Shown piece by piece: positions 20,879-31,045 of a stretch of DNA of 64,000 nt; positions within the stretch are counted from its first letter, which is position 1, and every line of letters begins with the position of its first letter. The translations under genes were made by a program, and so were the position numbers. Location of the stretch: positions 868,001 to 932,000 of the forward strand of contig NZ_VCHA01000001.1 of assembly GCF_016597815.1 (NCBI RefSeq), written 5' to 3'. A model generated the notes under the pieces. That model did no database searches. It worked only from the letters and a program-made list of their open reading frames with translations, and was not told the origin of the DNA. This DNA comes from Marinobacter sp. DY40_1A1 (lineage in GTDB: Bacteria; Pseudomonadota; Gammaproteobacteria; Pseudomonadales; Oleiphilaceae).

Positions 20879-22311
20879 CCCACCCTGACGATCTTCATGG
20901 CATTGGTGCCACCTTGGGCATTTACATAATCACCCTTGGTGATTACCACCAAATCGCCCACATTGACCACTTTTCTATCCAGTAGTTCTGCAATCGCCCG
21001 AGCATTGGTTTGCTCTGGGGGAATCGTCTCTGAATCAAATGGAATTGTCTGAACACCGCGGTACATGACAACCCGGTGTTGTGTGGAATGGTGCCTTGAA
21101 TAGGCAAAAATTGGCAAACTGGACTTTATGCGCGACATCAAACGCGGGGTTGCGCCTGTTTCTGTCATGCAGATGATCGCTGCCACGCCAGTAAGATGGT
21201 TGGCGGCATACATGGCCGACAAGGCTACAGCCTCATCTATCTGTTCCATGCTTTCATGCATGCGGTGCTTCGACTGATGCATTGTGGGATGTCTTTCTGC
21301 ACCCAGACATATGCGTTCCATAGCCTCGACCGCTTCTACCGGGTAATCACCGACGGCAGTTTCTGCGGATAGCATGACCGCGTCTGTGTAATCCATAACG
21401 GCGTTTGCAACATCCGACACCTCAGCCCTCGTCGGCATGGGGTTGGTGATCATGGACTCCATCATTTGTGTTGCGGTAATCACCGCACGGTTAAGCACAC
21501 GGGCTCGTGAGATAATGTGTTTTTGCACGCCCACCAACTCGGCATCGCCAATTTCTACGGCGAGATCGCCCCGCGCCACCATAACGGCATCGGATGCTTC
21601 GATCACGGAGTCCAGAGCATCCACATTGTGTGCCAACTCAGCCCGTTCAATTTTTGCAACCAGTCCAGCGGTTGATCCGGCTTCCTTGAGCAGTTTGCGG
21701 GCTGTGTGCATATCGTCAGCTGTGCGGACAAATGAGACCGCAACATAATCGGCACCCATGCGGGCTGCTGTGACTATATCCTGTTTGTCTTTTTCGGTAA
21801 GCGCATCAGCAGAGAGCCCGCCACCACGCTTGTTCAGGCCTTTGTTGTTCGACAGTGGCCCGCCAATCAGAACTGTTGATGTGATGCTGTGCCCATCAAC
21901 AGATTTCACTTCCATCTCGATGCGGCCGTCGTCCAGAACCAGTATGTCGCCCGGTTCAACATCGTCGATCAGTTGTTCATAGTCGATACCCACGCGCTCA
22001 TCCGTGCCGGCTTCTTTGTCCATTGAGGTGTCCAGAACAAATGTTTGCCCAGCCTGCAGGGTGACCTTGTTTTCAGCAAAGCGGGCGATCCGAAGTTTCG
22101 GGCCCTGAAGGTCGGCGAGTAAAGCTACGAACCGTCCTTGAGCTGCGGCCGCTTCACGCACCCTGCGGGCACGTTCAAGATGCTCATCCGCGCTGCCATG
22201 GGAAAAGTTTAGTCGGGTAACATCGACTCCGGCACGGATGATGGCAGCCAGGGATTCTGGAGAATCTGTGGCAGGGCCTAGGGTGGCGACAATCTTGGTA
22301 CGCCTGAGCAT
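20863..22311 (-). CDS. pyk: Pyruvate kinase (PykA type)
   Basis: 482 residues converting phosphoenolpyruvate and ADP to pyruvate and ATP. It shows RRTKIVATLGPATDS at the N terminus, RLNFSHGS, DLQGPKLR, VAKIERAE, VMVARGDLAVEIG (metal-binding Glu and Asp) and ATQMMESMI. Sequence order and gaps match PykA rather than PykF. The reading frame extends to 22350, but the ATG at 22311 begins MLRRTKIV, as family members do, with AAGGGA upstream. It lies 67 bases after gap, probably in one transcript. Confidence 0.94.
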   Translation of the reverse strand: MLRRTKIVATLGPATDSPESLAAIIRAGVDVTRLNFSHGSADEHLERARRVREAAAAQGRFVALLADLQGPKLRIARFAENKVTLQAGQTFVLDTSMDKEAGTDERVGIDYEQLIDDVEPGDILVLDDGRIEMEVKSVDGHSITSTVLIGGPLSNNKGLNKRGGGLSADALTEKDKQDIVTAARMGADYVAVSFVRTADDMHTARKLLKEAGSTAGLVAKIERAELAHNVDALDSVIEASDAVMVARGDLAVEIGDAELVGVQKHIISRARVLNRAVITATQMMESMITNPMPTRAEVSDVANAVMDYTDAVMLSAETAVGDYPVEAVEAMERICLGAERHPTMHQSKHRMHESMEQIDEAVALSAMYAANHLTGVAAIICMTETGATPRLMSRIKSSLPIFAYSRHHSTQHRVVMYRGVQTIPFDSETIPPEQTNARAIAELLDRKVVNVGDLVVITKGDYVNAQGGTNAMKIVRVGSDIS

Positions 22312-22378
22312 ATATAATGTCCCTTGCTTGTTCGGGTTAATGTTGTTCAAGTTTGTGTTTGTTCCGGAGTGGTCGCCT

Positions 22379-23383
22379 TTATTGGCTGGCCTCCATCAGT
22401 GCGAGAGCATTGTCCAGCATCCGGTTTGAGAATCCCCACTCATTATCGTACCAAGCCATGACTTTTACATGACAGCCAAGAACGCGAGTGTGGTTTGCGT
22501 CGAAAATGCTGGATAGGGCATTGTGGTTGAAATCGATGCTGACCAGTTTCTCGACGTTGTAGCCTAGTACCGGATTGGATTCAGCAGCGGCCTTTACCGC
22601 AGCATTTACTTCTTCAATGGAGGTTTCCCGGCTTGCGATAAACCCGAAATCGACCAGCGACACGTTGATTGTTGGCACTCGCACTGCCAGGCCGTCAAGC
22701 TTTCCATCCAGCTCGGGAATGATTTTCCCGATGGCTGCTGCGGCGCCGGTTTTGGTCGGGATCATCGACTGGGTTGCGGAGCGGGCGCGGTAGAGATCAG
22801 TATGGTACACATCGCTTAAATTCTGATCGTTCGTATAAGAATGTATGGTTGTCATTAGCCCGCTTTCGATGCCTATCGCTTTATGTAGCGCATCGGCAAC
22901 CGGTGCCAGGCAGTTGGTGGTGCAGGACGCACTGGAAATAATAGTGTGCTGTGCCGTGAGTGTGTTGTGGTTTACACCATAAACAATCATGGCATCGGCA
23001 TCCGAGCTTGGTGCCGAGATAATAACCTTGCGGGCGCCGGCTTTGATGTGGGCTTCTGCCTTATCACGCTTTGTGAATAGTCCGGTGCACTCCAAAACAA
23101 GGTCAACATTCAGTTCGCCCCAGGGCAGATCTTCCGGGTTGCGAATGGCGGTGATAGCAATCCGGTCGCCATTTACGCTGATAGATTCGGCATCGTGGCT
23201 GACTTCTGCATTAAAACGCCCGTGAACACTGTCATACTTGAGCAGGTGGGCATTGGTTTCCGCGTCGCCAAGGTCGTTGATTGCAACTACATGGAGTCGG
23301 TTGCGGTAGTCATTTTCATAAAGTGCGCGGAGGATGTTGCGGCCAATCCGTCCAAAACCATTAATTGCGATACGAATTGTCAT
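22379..23383 (-). CDS. gap: Glyceraldehyde-3-phosphate dehydrogenase, type I
   Basis: 334 residues with the Rossmann start [20 protein letters not shown], the active-site motif [11 protein letters not shown] (nucleophilic first Cys) and [12 protein letters not shown] near the C terminus. It oxidises glyceraldehyde-3-phosphate to 1,3-bisphosphoglycerate. It is divergent from edd and placed with Entner-Doudoroff genes, as in Pseudomonas, where the homologue is HexR-controlled. pyk follows in the same direction. Confidence 0.96.
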   Translation of the reverse strand: MTIRIAINGFGRIGRNILRALYENDYRNRLHVVAINDLGDAETNAHLLKYDSVHGRFNAEVSHDAESISVNGDRIAITAIRNPEDLPWGELNVDLVLECTGLFTKRDKAEAHIKAGARKVIISAPSSDADAMIVYGVNHNTLTAQHTIISSASCTTNCLAPVADALHKAIGIESGLMTTIHSYTNDQNLSDVYHTDLYRARSATQSMIPTKTGAAAAIGKIIPELDGKLDGLAVRVPTINVSLVDFGFIASRETSIEEVNAAVKAAAESNPVLGYNVEKLVSIDFNHNALSSIFDANHTRVLGCHVKVMAWYDNEWGFSNRMLDNALALMEASQ

Positions 23384-23432
23384 ATTCTGGATCCTGATCT
23401 GGATGTTTTGTTCGATTCTTGCTCGAACTTTG

Positions 23433-23462
23433 TTGTTAATGTAGTAAATGTAGCAAAATAAT
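23433..23462 (+). promoter_or_regulatory. edd promoter with HexR-like half-sites
   Basis: TTGTTA (23433-23438) and AATAAT (23457-23462) are 18 bases apart. Between them lie TGTAGTAAAT and TGTAGC, resembling HexR half-sites (TGTAGTAA). A further AAAATTACGTACTA is near 23510. The 179-base gap between gap and edd carries the promoters of both. Confidence 0.45.
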
Positions 23463-23562
23463 GTTCGGTTATGAAAGTCATAGTGATGAATGGCGTAAAA
23501 AGAAGGTAAAATTACGTACTATTGAGTGTAGTTGCATAACTGGCAGATATTGGAGCTTCAAA

Positions 23563-25383
23563 ATGCATCCGACGGTTCAAAAAGTTACCCAGCGAATTAT
23601 CGACCGCAGCCGCGCCTCTCGAGAGGATTACCTTGGCCGGATGAATGAGCTTAAAGCACAGTCGCCGCATCGGGGCGCGCTCTCCTGCAGTAATCTTGCC
23701 CATGGCTTTGCTGCTTGTGGCCAAAGCGATAAAGACACGTTGAAGCTAATGAACAAAGCCAATGTGGCCATGGTTTCTGCTTATAACGACATGCTTTCAG
23801 CGCATCAGCCATACGCGGGTTTTCCTGATGTTATTCGTGAGGCGGCCCACGGCATGGGGTCTGTGGCCCAGTTTGCGGGTGGCACACCCGCCATGTGCGA
23901 TGGCGTTACTCAAGGCCAGCCCGGTATGGAGCTCAGCCTGTTCTCTCGGGACACTATCGCCATGAGCACAGCGGTAGCTCTGAGCCACAACATGTTCGAT
24001 GCCACATTATTACTGGGTGTTTGCGACAAAATTGTTCCCGGACTAATGATCGGGGCGCTCAGTTTTGGGTGCCTGCCCACCATCCTTGTTCCAGCCGGCC
24101 CTATGCCTTCTGGCCTTCCGAATAAAGAAAAACAGCGTATCCGGCAACTGTATGCCGAGGGAAAGATTGGCAAAGAGGAGTTGCTCGAGGCAGAGAGCAA
24201 GTCCTACCACAGTCCAGGCACCTGCACCTTTTATGGCACGGCCAACAGCAACCAGTTACTGGTTGAGGTTATGGGGCTGCATTTACCCGGGGCGGCCTTT
24301 GTTCACCCGAACACGCCGTTGCGGGATCAGCTGACCCGTGCCGCAACCGAGCAAGTGATCCGTCTATCCAGGCCCCAGGGGGGAGAGCTTGGCTTGGGTG
24401 ATATGGTTGATGAGAAAAGTATTGTGAATGCGCTGGTTGCGCTTCTGGTAACGGGAGGCTCCACCAACCATACGCTGCATTGGGTGGCGATTGCCCGCGC
24501 TGCCGGCATTATTATCGACTGGGATGATTACGCCGATCTTTCCTCCGCAGTGCCATCCATGACTCGCATCTACCCCAATGGCGAAGAAGATGTGAATACC
24601 TTCCACGAAGCAGGTGGCACACCATTCCTGATTCGGGAACTGCTTGATAACGGGCTCTTGCATAACGATGTGGAGACGGTTGTAGGGCGAGGGCTGGAAC
24701 GCTATACCCAAATGCCAACATTGGAATCTGGCAAGTTGGTCTGGCAGCCATTTATTGGAAAAAGCCTGCGTCCGGACGTGCTAAGCACTGCATCTGAGCC
24801 TTTTGCGCCAGACGGTGGGCTCAAGGTGTTGCACGGCAACCTGGGGCGGGGCGTGATCAAGGTTTCTGCGGTTGCGGCAGAACACCACAGAGTCGAAGCG
24901 CCCGCTGTGGTGTTCAATGATCAGAATGAATTGAAAGCGGCGTTCGATGCGGGCGAACTGGATAAAGATTGCGTTGTTGTCGTGCGCTTTCAGGGCCCAA
25001 GATCCAATGGCATGCCGGAACTGCACAAGCTGACGCCGTATCTCGGCGTGTTACAGGATAGAGGGTTCAAGGTTGCCTTGGTTACGGACGGCCGAATGTC
25101 TGGAGCGTCAGGCAAGGTTCCTGCTGCAATTCACGTATACCCGGAAGCTCTCGAAGGTGGGGCGCTTGCCCGGGTTAAAGATGGTGACACCATATGCCTG
25201 GATGCTGATAAGGGCACCCTGGAAATCCTTTTGGAGGAAAGGGCGTTCGCAAGCCGGGAACCGGTAAAACCTGACTTGTCAGCGTATCAGAAGGGCTTTG
25301 GTCGCGAGTTGTTTGGCTGGATGCGGCGTGCGGTCAGCACGCCGGAAGAAGGTGCCAGTGTGTTCGGAGATCAGCTGCCATAA
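23563..25383 (+). CDS. edd: 6-phosphogluconate dehydratase
   Basis: 606 residues of the IlvD/Edd family. It dehydrates 6-phosphogluconate to KDPG with an iron-sulfur cluster. Typical stretches are [71 protein letters not shown] and the C-terminal [19 protein letters not shown]. The frame is open from 23461, but the ATG at 23563 ([17 protein letters not shown]) fits the family and has TTGGAG 8 bases before it. It supplies the substrate of Eda, encoded 3 kb upstream. Confidence 0.96.
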   Translation: MHPTVQKVTQRIIDRSRASREDYLGRMNELKAQSPHRGALSCSNLAHGFAACGQSDKDTLKLMNKANVAMVSAYNDMLSAHQPYAGFPDVIREAAHGMGSVAQFAGGTPAMCDGVTQGQPGMELSLFSRDTIAMSTAVALSHNMFDATLLLGVCDKIVPGLMIGALSFGCLPTILVPAGPMPSGLPNKEKQRIRQLYAEGKIGKEELLEAESKSYHSPGTCTFYGTANSNQLLVEVMGLHLPGAAFVHPNTPLRDQLTRAATEQVIRLSRPQGGELGLGDMVDEKSIVNALVALLVTGGSTNHTLHWVAIARAAGIIIDWDDYADLSSAVPSMTRIYPNGEEDVNTFHEAGGTPFLIRELLDNGLLHNDVETVVGRGLERYTQMPTLESGKLVWQPFIGKSLRPDVLSTASEPFAPDGGLKVLHGNLGRGVIKVSAVAAEHHRVEAPAVVFNDQNELKAAFDAGELDKDCVVVVRFQGPRSNGMPELHKLTPYLGVLQDRGFKVALVTDGRMSGASGKVPAAIHVYPEALEGGALARVKDGDTICLDADKGTLEILLEERAFASREPVKPDLSAYQKGFGRELFGWMRRAVSTPEEGASVFGDQLP

Positions 25384-25411
25384 GGGTGTAAGGAGGCTGA
25401 TCCCCCATTGC

Positions 25412-26155
25412 TCACAGGTAGTGAATCAAGGTGTCTTGATCGAACCTGTACTGTTGGTTGTAGACGCCGTTCTCAGCTCGGCGTCCTGCGGCCAACACCA
25501 TGGTGACCAGCCCTTTGCGGGGCAGTTTTAGCAATTTGCGCACGCGGCACTCGTCAAATCCTTCCATGGGGCAAGAGTCGTAACCGTGTGCACGAAGTGC
25601 GAGCATCAGGTTCTGGGCCGCCAAAGCTGTGGATTTGGTTGCCCATACTTTCATTTCGTTCACTGAGTAGGGGCCACGGGGAACAGGGCGGGTCAGCCCT
25701 ACAGCCAGTCCCAGGGACTTCTTGGCCACTCCCAGGACACCAAATGGCCCTTGGTTGTAATGAATAGGTGCGATTTTTTTGTAGTACTTTTCAACAATAC
25801 CAGGCAGCTTTTCATCTTTTGGCCATTCTTCCAGCGCGAGGCGAGCGTGCTTTCTCCAGGTGTCTGGGCGCGCAACAATTGCAATCAATACGGGGGCGGT
25901 GGTCGCAGCATTCTGTCCCAGGCAGGCTTCAGCAAGTTTGCTTCGTAACTCGGGTGTTCTGACAACAAAAAACTCCCAAGGCTGCAGATTGCTGGAGTTT
26001 GGTGCCAGTGTGGCCAGCTCCAGGCAGTCCTCAAGTACCGCATCGGGGATGGGTTCATCTGTGAAGCGCCGGATAGAGCGGCGGCTACGAACGACCTTGC
26101 GAAACTCCTCAATATCAATTTCTGGTAGGGGTAGGGGGCTTGCTTTTGCGTTCAT
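25412..26155 (-). CDS. Nitroreductase-family flavoprotein
   Basis: 247 residues. The FMN-binding nitroreductase signature is RSRRSIRRFTDEPIP at residues 23-37, followed by LATLAPNSSNLQPWEFFVV, and AAQNLMLALRAHGYDSCPMEGFDE near the C terminus. Such enzymes reduce nitro groups, quinones or flavins with NAD(P)H in the cytoplasm; the substrate cannot be told from sequence. It is convergent with edd (28-base gap) and divergent from the neighbouring glycosylase-like gene, whose start is 116 bases away. Confidence 0.88.
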   Translation of the reverse strand: MNAKASPLPLPEIDIEEFRKVVRSRRSIRRFTDEPIPDAVLEDCLELATLAPNSSNLQPWEFFVVRTPELRSKLAEACLGQNAATTAPVLIAIVARPDTWRKHARLALEEWPKDEKLPGIVEKYYKKIAPIHYNQGPFGVLGVAKKSLGLAVGLTRPVPRGPYSVNEMKVWATKSTALAAQNLMLALRAHGYDSCPMEGFDECRVRKLLKLPRKGLVTMVLAAGRRAENGVYNQQYRFDQDTLIHYL

Positions 26156-26271
26156 TATTAATACCTGGTGGTGTTGCGGCGAGCGATTCAGGCTGCTTGC
26201 CGCCTTGGATTTTGAGCTCTATGGTTACGGGAAATCGATTCTTATGCAATCGCCGGAGTGATTTGGAATCT

Positions 26272-26865
26272 ATGATGGATAAACTTGCCCACCTGTCTTT
26301 TGAAGAGCTGGTGCAACAGGTGCGCGCCTGCAATCTGTGCGCAGACTTCTTGCCGCTGGGGCCGCGGCCAGTTGTGCAGTTGTCTCCGGAGTCCAGAATT
26401 CTTGTGGTGGGGCAGGCACCTGGAAGGCGTGTTCACGAAACAGGCGTGCCGTTCAACGATCCAAGCGGTGACCGGTTGCGGCAATGGATGGGGATTACGC
26501 GGGAAGATTTTTACGATGACCGAAAGCTGGCCATTTTGCCCATGGGGTTCTGTTACCCTGGAACCGGGAAATCCGGTGATCTGCCGCCAAGGCCGGAATG
26601 CGCACCAGCATGGCGTAGCGCATTGCTTGAGCGTTTGCCCAGCATCGCGCTGACGTTGGTGATAGGGCAGTACGCCCATGCCTGGCATTTAACCGGTGCA
26701 AAGAAATCTGTTACAGAAAACGTCCGGAACTGGCAGCATTTCTGGCCAGAAGTGCTGCCGATGCCTCATCCAAGCCCGCGCAATAACCTCTGGTTGCGCC
26801 GGAATCCCTGGTTTGAATCTGAGGTGATTCCGGAGCTTCAGGAACGGATATCCCAACTTCTATAA
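26272..26865 (+). CDS. Uracil-DNA glycosylase family protein
   Basis: 197 residues of the UDG-like superfamily. The active-site block reads ILVVGQAPGRRVHETGVPFNDPSGDRLRQWMG in sections, and the C-terminal motif is MPHPSPRN, the usual H-P-S-P-x-N form. Cys20 and Cys23 (ACNLC) plus later Cys in MGFCYPG and RPEC could bind a 4Fe-4S cluster as in family 4 enzymes. Uracil removal itself is an inference. The start is one of two adjacent ATG codons (26272 or 26275). The last 6 bases overlap the end of convergent glpD. Confidence 0.8.
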   Translation: MMDKLAHLSFEELVQQVRACNLCADFLPLGPRPVVQLSPESRILVVGQAPGRRVHETGVPFNDPSGDRLRQWMGITREDFYDDRKLAILPMGFCYPGTGKSGDLPPRPECAPAWRSALLERLPSIALTLVIGQYAHAWHLTGAKKSVTENVRNWQHFWPEVLPMPHPSPRNNLWLRRNPWFESEVIPELQERISQLL

Positions 26866-28350
26866 GTTTTTCTCAAGGTACGCATCAAGCACTTCAACCT
26901 CACTAATTGACGCATAGAGCCCCTGTTTGGTTCTGCGCCAAAGGATGTCCTCTGAAGTCATTGCCCACTCGTGTTTTACAAGGTGCTGAACCTCTTTCTC
27001 ATACAGGTTGCCGGTAAAGAGTTGGCCTAGCTCCTCCATAGAGGTGCATCCCTGCAGGAGTTCGCGGGAAGCTGTGCCGTAAGTTCTCACATAACGGCTA
27101 ATAATGTCGTCAGCCAACCAGGGGAAATTCTGCTTGAGTTCTGCTGCAAGGCTATCCTTGGTGGCAAAATCACCGCCAGGCAAAACTGCGGTTTTCGTCC
27201 AGCGGCCACCGGCTTCCGGAAAGAAATGACAAAGCTTGTTGGTTGCGACCTCGGCAAGCTTTCGGTAGGTGGTTATTTTGCCGCCGAAAACTGAAATCAA
27301 AGGCGCCTTGCCTTTTGCCTGGTCAATCTCAAACGAGTAGTCGCGGGAGGCCTTTTGGGCATTTTCTTCTTCACCGTCCATAAGTGGCCGGACACCGGAG
27401 TAAGACCAGACCACATCTGAGGGTTCCAGCTGCCTGACAAAGTGCGCATTTACAATCTTCAGCAGGTAGTCTGTCTCTTCCGGAGAAATTTTGGCATCTT
27501 TGGGGTCGCCTTCGTATTCAACATCCGTGGTGCCCACCAGAGAGAATTGATCTTCGTATGGGATCACAAACACGATGCGCTCATCTTCGTTCTGGAGAAT
27601 GTAGGCTTCCTGATCCTGGTTGAGCTTGGGCACAACAATATGGCTGCCTTTAACCATTCGTATTGCTTTGGGCGCTGGCATGGAGAGAGTTTCTCCAAAC
27701 AGCTTGCTTACCCAGGGGCCTGACGCGTTAACAATAACCCTGGCTGAAACGGTTTTCTCTTCTTCGCTGACCATATCGCGTAGGGTAACGGTCCAGTTTT
27801 TGTCTCCACGCACTGCATTCACGCACTTGGTTCGGGTGAGAATGGTTGCACCCGACTCCTGTGCCTTTTTCGCAGTAAGAATGACCAATCTTGCGTCATC
27901 AACCCAACCGTCGGAGTACTCAAACCCTTTGGTGATGTCTGGCTTTAATGGCCCTGACTTATCAAAGCGGATTGAACGTGACCCGGGCAGCATTTCACGT
28001 TTGGCCAGGTGGTCATAAAGGAACAAGCCTGTACGTATCATCCAGGCTGGTCTCAAGTGAGGGCGATGGGGAAGCCGAAAGCGCATTGGCCACATGATAT
28101 GGGGCGAGTTCTTGAGCAGTGACTCGCGCTCAGCCAGGGCTTTTTGTACGAGCCGGAACTCATAGTGCTCCAGATAACGAAGCCCGCCGTGAATGAGCTT
28201 GCTGCTGTTCGAGGAGGTTGCAGATGCCAGGTCGTTCATTTCACAGAGCAGCACCTTGAGGTTGCGGCCAGCCGCGTCCATCGCTATTCCTGTGCCATTA
28301 ACGCCGCCGCCAACCACGACAACATCGTACTGTTCATGCCCCATAGTCAT
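26860..28350 (-). CDS. glpD: Aerobic glycerol-3-phosphate dehydrogenase
   Basis: 496 residues. The FAD-binding fold opens with YDVVVVGGGVNGTGIAMDAAGRN, followed by SSNSSKLIHGGLRYLEHYEFRLV, typical of GlpD. It oxidises glycerol-3-phosphate to dihydroxyacetone phosphate at the inner membrane and passes electrons to quinone. AGGAG lies 10 bases before the ATG at 28350. It is the final enzyme of the glycerol route encoded here. GlpR-type half-sites lie upstream. Confidence 0.96.
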   Translation of the reverse strand: MTMGHEQYDVVVVGGGVNGTGIAMDAAGRNLKVLLCEMNDLASATSSNSSKLIHGGLRYLEHYEFRLVQKALAERESLLKNSPHIMWPMRFRLPHRPHLRPAWMIRTGLFLYDHLAKREMLPGSRSIRFDKSGPLKPDITKGFEYSDGWVDDARLVILTAKKAQESGATILTRTKCVNAVRGDKNWTVTLRDMVSEEEKTVSARVIVNASGPWVSKLFGETLSMPAPKAIRMVKGSHIVVPKLNQDQEAYILQNEDERIVFVIPYEDQFSLVGTTDVEYEGDPKDAKISPEETDYLLKIVNAHFVRQLEPSDVVWSYSGVRPLMDGEEENAQKASRDYSFEIDQAKGKAPLISVFGGKITTYRKLAEVATNKLCHFFPEAGGRWTKTAVLPGGDFATKDSLAAELKQNFPWLADDIISRYVRTYGTASRELLQGCTSMEELGQLFTGNLYEKEVQHLVKHEWAMTSEDILWRRTKQGLYASISEVEVLDAYLEKNL

Positions 28351-28441
28351 TGCTAGTCATCTCCTGATGCTAAGGGAAAAGGCGCCATTTTGAGGTGCTG
28401 AAAGCGAACTTTTCTGAAGCGAAAAAGGTTATTTAAGTAGT

Positions 28442-28465
28442 ATGCGAAAGACTTATGTTTTCGTA
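28442..28465 (-). promoter_or_regulatory. Candidate GlpR operator upstream of glpD
   Basis: An imperfect inverted repeat, ATGCGAAA and TTTTCGTA, is separated by 8 bases in the 190-base gap between glpR and glpD. The TTCG/CGAA core matches GlpR sites of related bacteria. Confidence 0.45.
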
Positions 28466-28540
28466 AAGGAAAATATAGAAAATAAACGAAGATTCTGATG
28501 GGTGTTAAAGTGAAGCTGACGACTCAATGCCTGGCGCTAA

Positions 28541-29299
28541 TCAAACAATGTGGAGTTTGATGCTGTTCTCTTTCAGAATCCGGGAGATTTCGGCAGGTGG
28601 TTTTTGGTCGGTAAATACATGATCTGCCTGGGATATATTGCCAAGCCTTACCATTGCATTTCGGCCAAACTTGGAATGGTCGGCGGCGAGTAGAACCTGA
28701 TTGGAATTGGCGATAATAGCCTGCGCCACCCGAACTTCGCGGTAGTCAAAATCAAGCAGGGAGCCATCGTTGTGGATACCGCTGATTCCGATGATGCCGA
28801 AGTCCATTTTGAATTGATTGATAAAGTCGCGGGTTGCCTCGCCAACAATGCCGCCATCTCGACTTCTGACCTCTCCGCCGGCAATGATCACATGAAAATC
28901 CTCTTTGGCAGAGAGGATGGAGGCAACGTGAAGATTATTGGTTACAACCTGCAGGTTGTTCTTCTGGAGCAGGGCTTTGGCGATGGTCTCAGTGGTGGTA
29001 CCAATATTGATGAACATTGAGGAATTGTCGGGGATCATTGCAACCATGGCTTCGGCAATGCGTTCCTTGGCTTCCAGATCCATGATTTTTCGAGCATGGT
29101 AGGAGGTGTTCATTGTGCTGGAATCGATTCCGGCCCCACCATGATGCCGGCGTAGCTTGTTCTCTTTGGCGAGTTCGTTCAGATCCCGGCGGATGGTTTG
29201 GGGGGTTACCTTGAATTGGTCTACCAGCTGCTCGGTGGTTACAAAGCCGTTCTGTTGGATCAGCTCAATAATCAGATCCTGTCGCCGCCGCTGTGCCAT
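28541..29299 (-). CDS. glpR: GlpR, DeoR-family repressor of the glycerol regulon
   Basis: 252 residues: an N-terminal DeoR helix-turn-helix (about 1-57, RRQDLIIELIQQNGFVTTEQL then VTPQTIRRDLNEL) and a C-terminal sugar-phosphate sensor (INIGTTTETIAKALL, then VTNNLHVA and LLAADHSKFGR). In the family the inducer is glycerol-3-phosphate. It lies between glpD and divergent glpK, its expected targets. The ATG is preceded by AGGGTGGAGG-like sequence. Candidate operators are listed separately. Confidence 0.93.
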   Translation of the reverse strand: MAQRRRQDLIIELIQQNGFVTTEQLVDQFKVTPQTIRRDLNELAKENKLRRHHGGAGIDSSTMNTSYHARKIMDLEAKERIAEAMVAMIPDNSSMFINIGTTTETIAKALLQKNNLQVVTNNLHVASILSAKEDFHVIIAGGEVRSRDGGIVGEATRDFINQFKMDFGIIGISGIHNDGSLLDFDYREVRVAQAIIANSNQVLLAADHSKFGRNAMVRLGNISQADHVFTDQKPPAEISRILKENSIKLHIV

Positions 29300-29410
29300 T
29301 CAAAAAGCCTCCACCCTGCCGTTGTTCTTATGCGAAATAATGAGCAATTATAAATTCATGTAGAGTAAAGTTTAGTCCTTTTGAGCGTTTTATACAGTAT
29401 TTAGAGCCAC

Positions 29411-29483
29411 TTATCTGTTCGTTGGCAGATGATGTTCGCGAAATCTCTTGGCAATCATATTCAAAAAAGTAAACATACGAACA
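29411..29483 (+). promoter_or_regulatory. glpK upstream region with GlpR-like half-sites
   Basis: Three TGTTCG-type half-sites are present: CTGTTCGTTGG at 29415, ATGTTCGCGAA at 29432 (core palindrome TTCGCGAA at 29435-29442) and, inverted, CATACGAACA at 29474. They lie in the 210-base glpR-glpK divergent gap. The half-site resembles the E. coli GlpR operator half ATGTTCG. Confidence 0.5.
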
Positions 29484-29509
29484 AATAAGAAAGCGAGGAC
29501 GAAATAGCG

Positions 29510-30982
29510 ATGAGCCAGTACCTGCTATCCATTGATCAGGGCACCACCAGTTCCCGGGCCATACTGTTTGATTTGAAGGGCAACATACACGCCGTACGCC
29601 AGCGGGAATTCACTCAGTATTTTCCAGACAGTGGGTGGGTTGAACACGATCCAGAGGATATCTGGTCAACTGTCACTCAGACCTGCAACGAGGTTATGGC
29701 GGAGGAGTGCGGAGTTGATGACGAGGTTGTTGCGGTAGGTATTACCAATCAGCGGGAAACCACCATTGTTTGGGACAGGAAAACAGGCAAACCGGTTTAC
29801 AACGCGATTGTGTGGCAGGACCGCCGAACTGCTTCCTATTGTAAGTCCCTCAAGAGCGCGAGCCGAGAACCCGCAGTCCACAGTAAAACCGGCCTGTTGA
29901 TCGATCCCTATTTTTCTGCAACCAAAATTCGCTGGATTCTTGATAATGTTCCTGGTGCCCGTGAACGTGCAGAGCGGGGGGAGCTGGCTTTTGGAACGAT
30001 CGACACGTTTCTTTTGTGGCGTCTGACTGGCGGGCGAGTACACAAAACCGACGCCACTAACGCAAGCCGAACCCTGCTGTTCAACATCCACACCCAACAG
30101 TGGGACCCGGAGTTGCTTGAGCTGTTCAACATTCCTGAATCCCTGCTGCCCGAGGTGCTGGATTCCGCTGACGACTTTGGTGAGATCACAGAGTGTGAAG
30201 CCCTCAATGGGGTGTCGGTGCTTGGTGTGGCGGGCGACCAGCAGGCAGCCCTGTTCGGCCAAACCTGTTTCGATGTAGGAATGGCAAAAAGCACCTATGG
30301 CACCGGGTGTTTCCTCATGCTCAATACTGGTGACAAGGCATTGAAATCTGAGCACCGGCTGTTAACAACAGTAGCCTACCGCTTGAATGGCAAGCCTACC
30401 TACGCCATGGAGGGCAGCATTTTTGTGGCAGGCGCAGCGATTCAGTGGTTGCGCGATGGCCTGCAATTGATCGAGAACGCCTGCGACACAGAGCCATTGG
30501 CAAAGGATACGCCAGTAGATCATGGTGTTTATCTTGTGCCTGCCTTTACCGGGCTTGGGGCGCCTTATTGGGACCCAAATGCCCGGGGGGCGATTTTTGG
30601 TTTGACCAGAGATACGGGCATAAAAGAAATCGTGACCGCAGGGCTGCAATCTGTGTGCTACCAAACCAAAGACTTGCAGAAGGCCATGGAAAAAGACGGC
30701 ATGCGCCCGATTACTCTGCGGGTTGATGGCGGCATGGTGGCGAATAATTGGGTGCTTCAGTTCCTTGCAGACATTCTGGGCGCGAGGGTCGATAGACCAT
30801 CCGTTATAGAAACAACAGCTTTGGGTGTGGCGTATTTGGCAGGGCTCAAGGCAGGTGTTTATGAATCACTCGATGAGCTTTCGGATCTTTGGCGGTGTGA
30901 CCGCAGCTTTGAGCCCATCATGACAAAACAAAAACGCGATGAGCTGTATGAAGGATGGATTCATGCCGTTCAGAAACTCTAA
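29510..30982 (+). CDS. glpK: Glycerol kinase
   Basis: 490 residues of the FGGY kinase family. The phosphate-binding start is [16 protein letters not shown]. It also shows [37 protein letters not shown] and the FGGY signature zone [22 protein letters not shown]. It traps glycerol as glycerol-3-phosphate in the cytoplasm. GAGGA lies 13 bases before ATG. In many proteobacteria glpF precedes glpK; here no glpF is present and an ABC importer lies 2.3 kb downstream. Confidence 0.97.
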   Translation: MSQYLLSIDQGTTSSRAILFDLKGNIHAVRQREFTQYFPDSGWVEHDPEDIWSTVTQTCNEVMAEECGVDDEVVAVGITNQRETTIVWDRKTGKPVYNAIVWQDRRTASYCKSLKSASREPAVHSKTGLLIDPYFSATKIRWILDNVPGARERAERGELAFGTIDTFLLWRLTGGRVHKTDATNASRTLLFNIHTQQWDPELLELFNIPESLLPEVLDSADDFGEITECEALNGVSVLGVAGDQQAALFGQTCFDVGMAKSTYGTGCFLMLNTGDKALKSEHRLLTTVAYRLNGKPTYAMEGSIFVAGAAIQWLRDGLQLIENACDTEPLAKDTPVDHGVYLVPAFTGLGAPYWDPNARGAIFGLTRDTGIKEIVTAGLQSVCYQTKDLQKAMEKDGMRPITLRVDGGMVANNWVLQFLADILGARVDRPSVIETTALGVAYLAGLKAGVYESLDELSDLWRCDRSFEPIMTKQKRDELYEGWIHAVQKL

Positions 30983-31011
30983 CCAGATCCATTGAGATCA
31001 GCAGACATAGC

Positions 31012-31045
31012 CGGGAGTAGGGGGTTAACGAACCCCCAACTCCCG
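31012..31045. terminator. Hairpin between convergent glpK and the sigma-54 regulator
   Basis: CGGGAGT, one mismatch and GGGGGTT pair with AACCCCC, one mismatch and ACTCCCG around an AACG loop. The stem covers the stop codon of the regulator gene. No T tract follows, so a classical rho-independent terminator is not certain. Confidence 0.45.
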
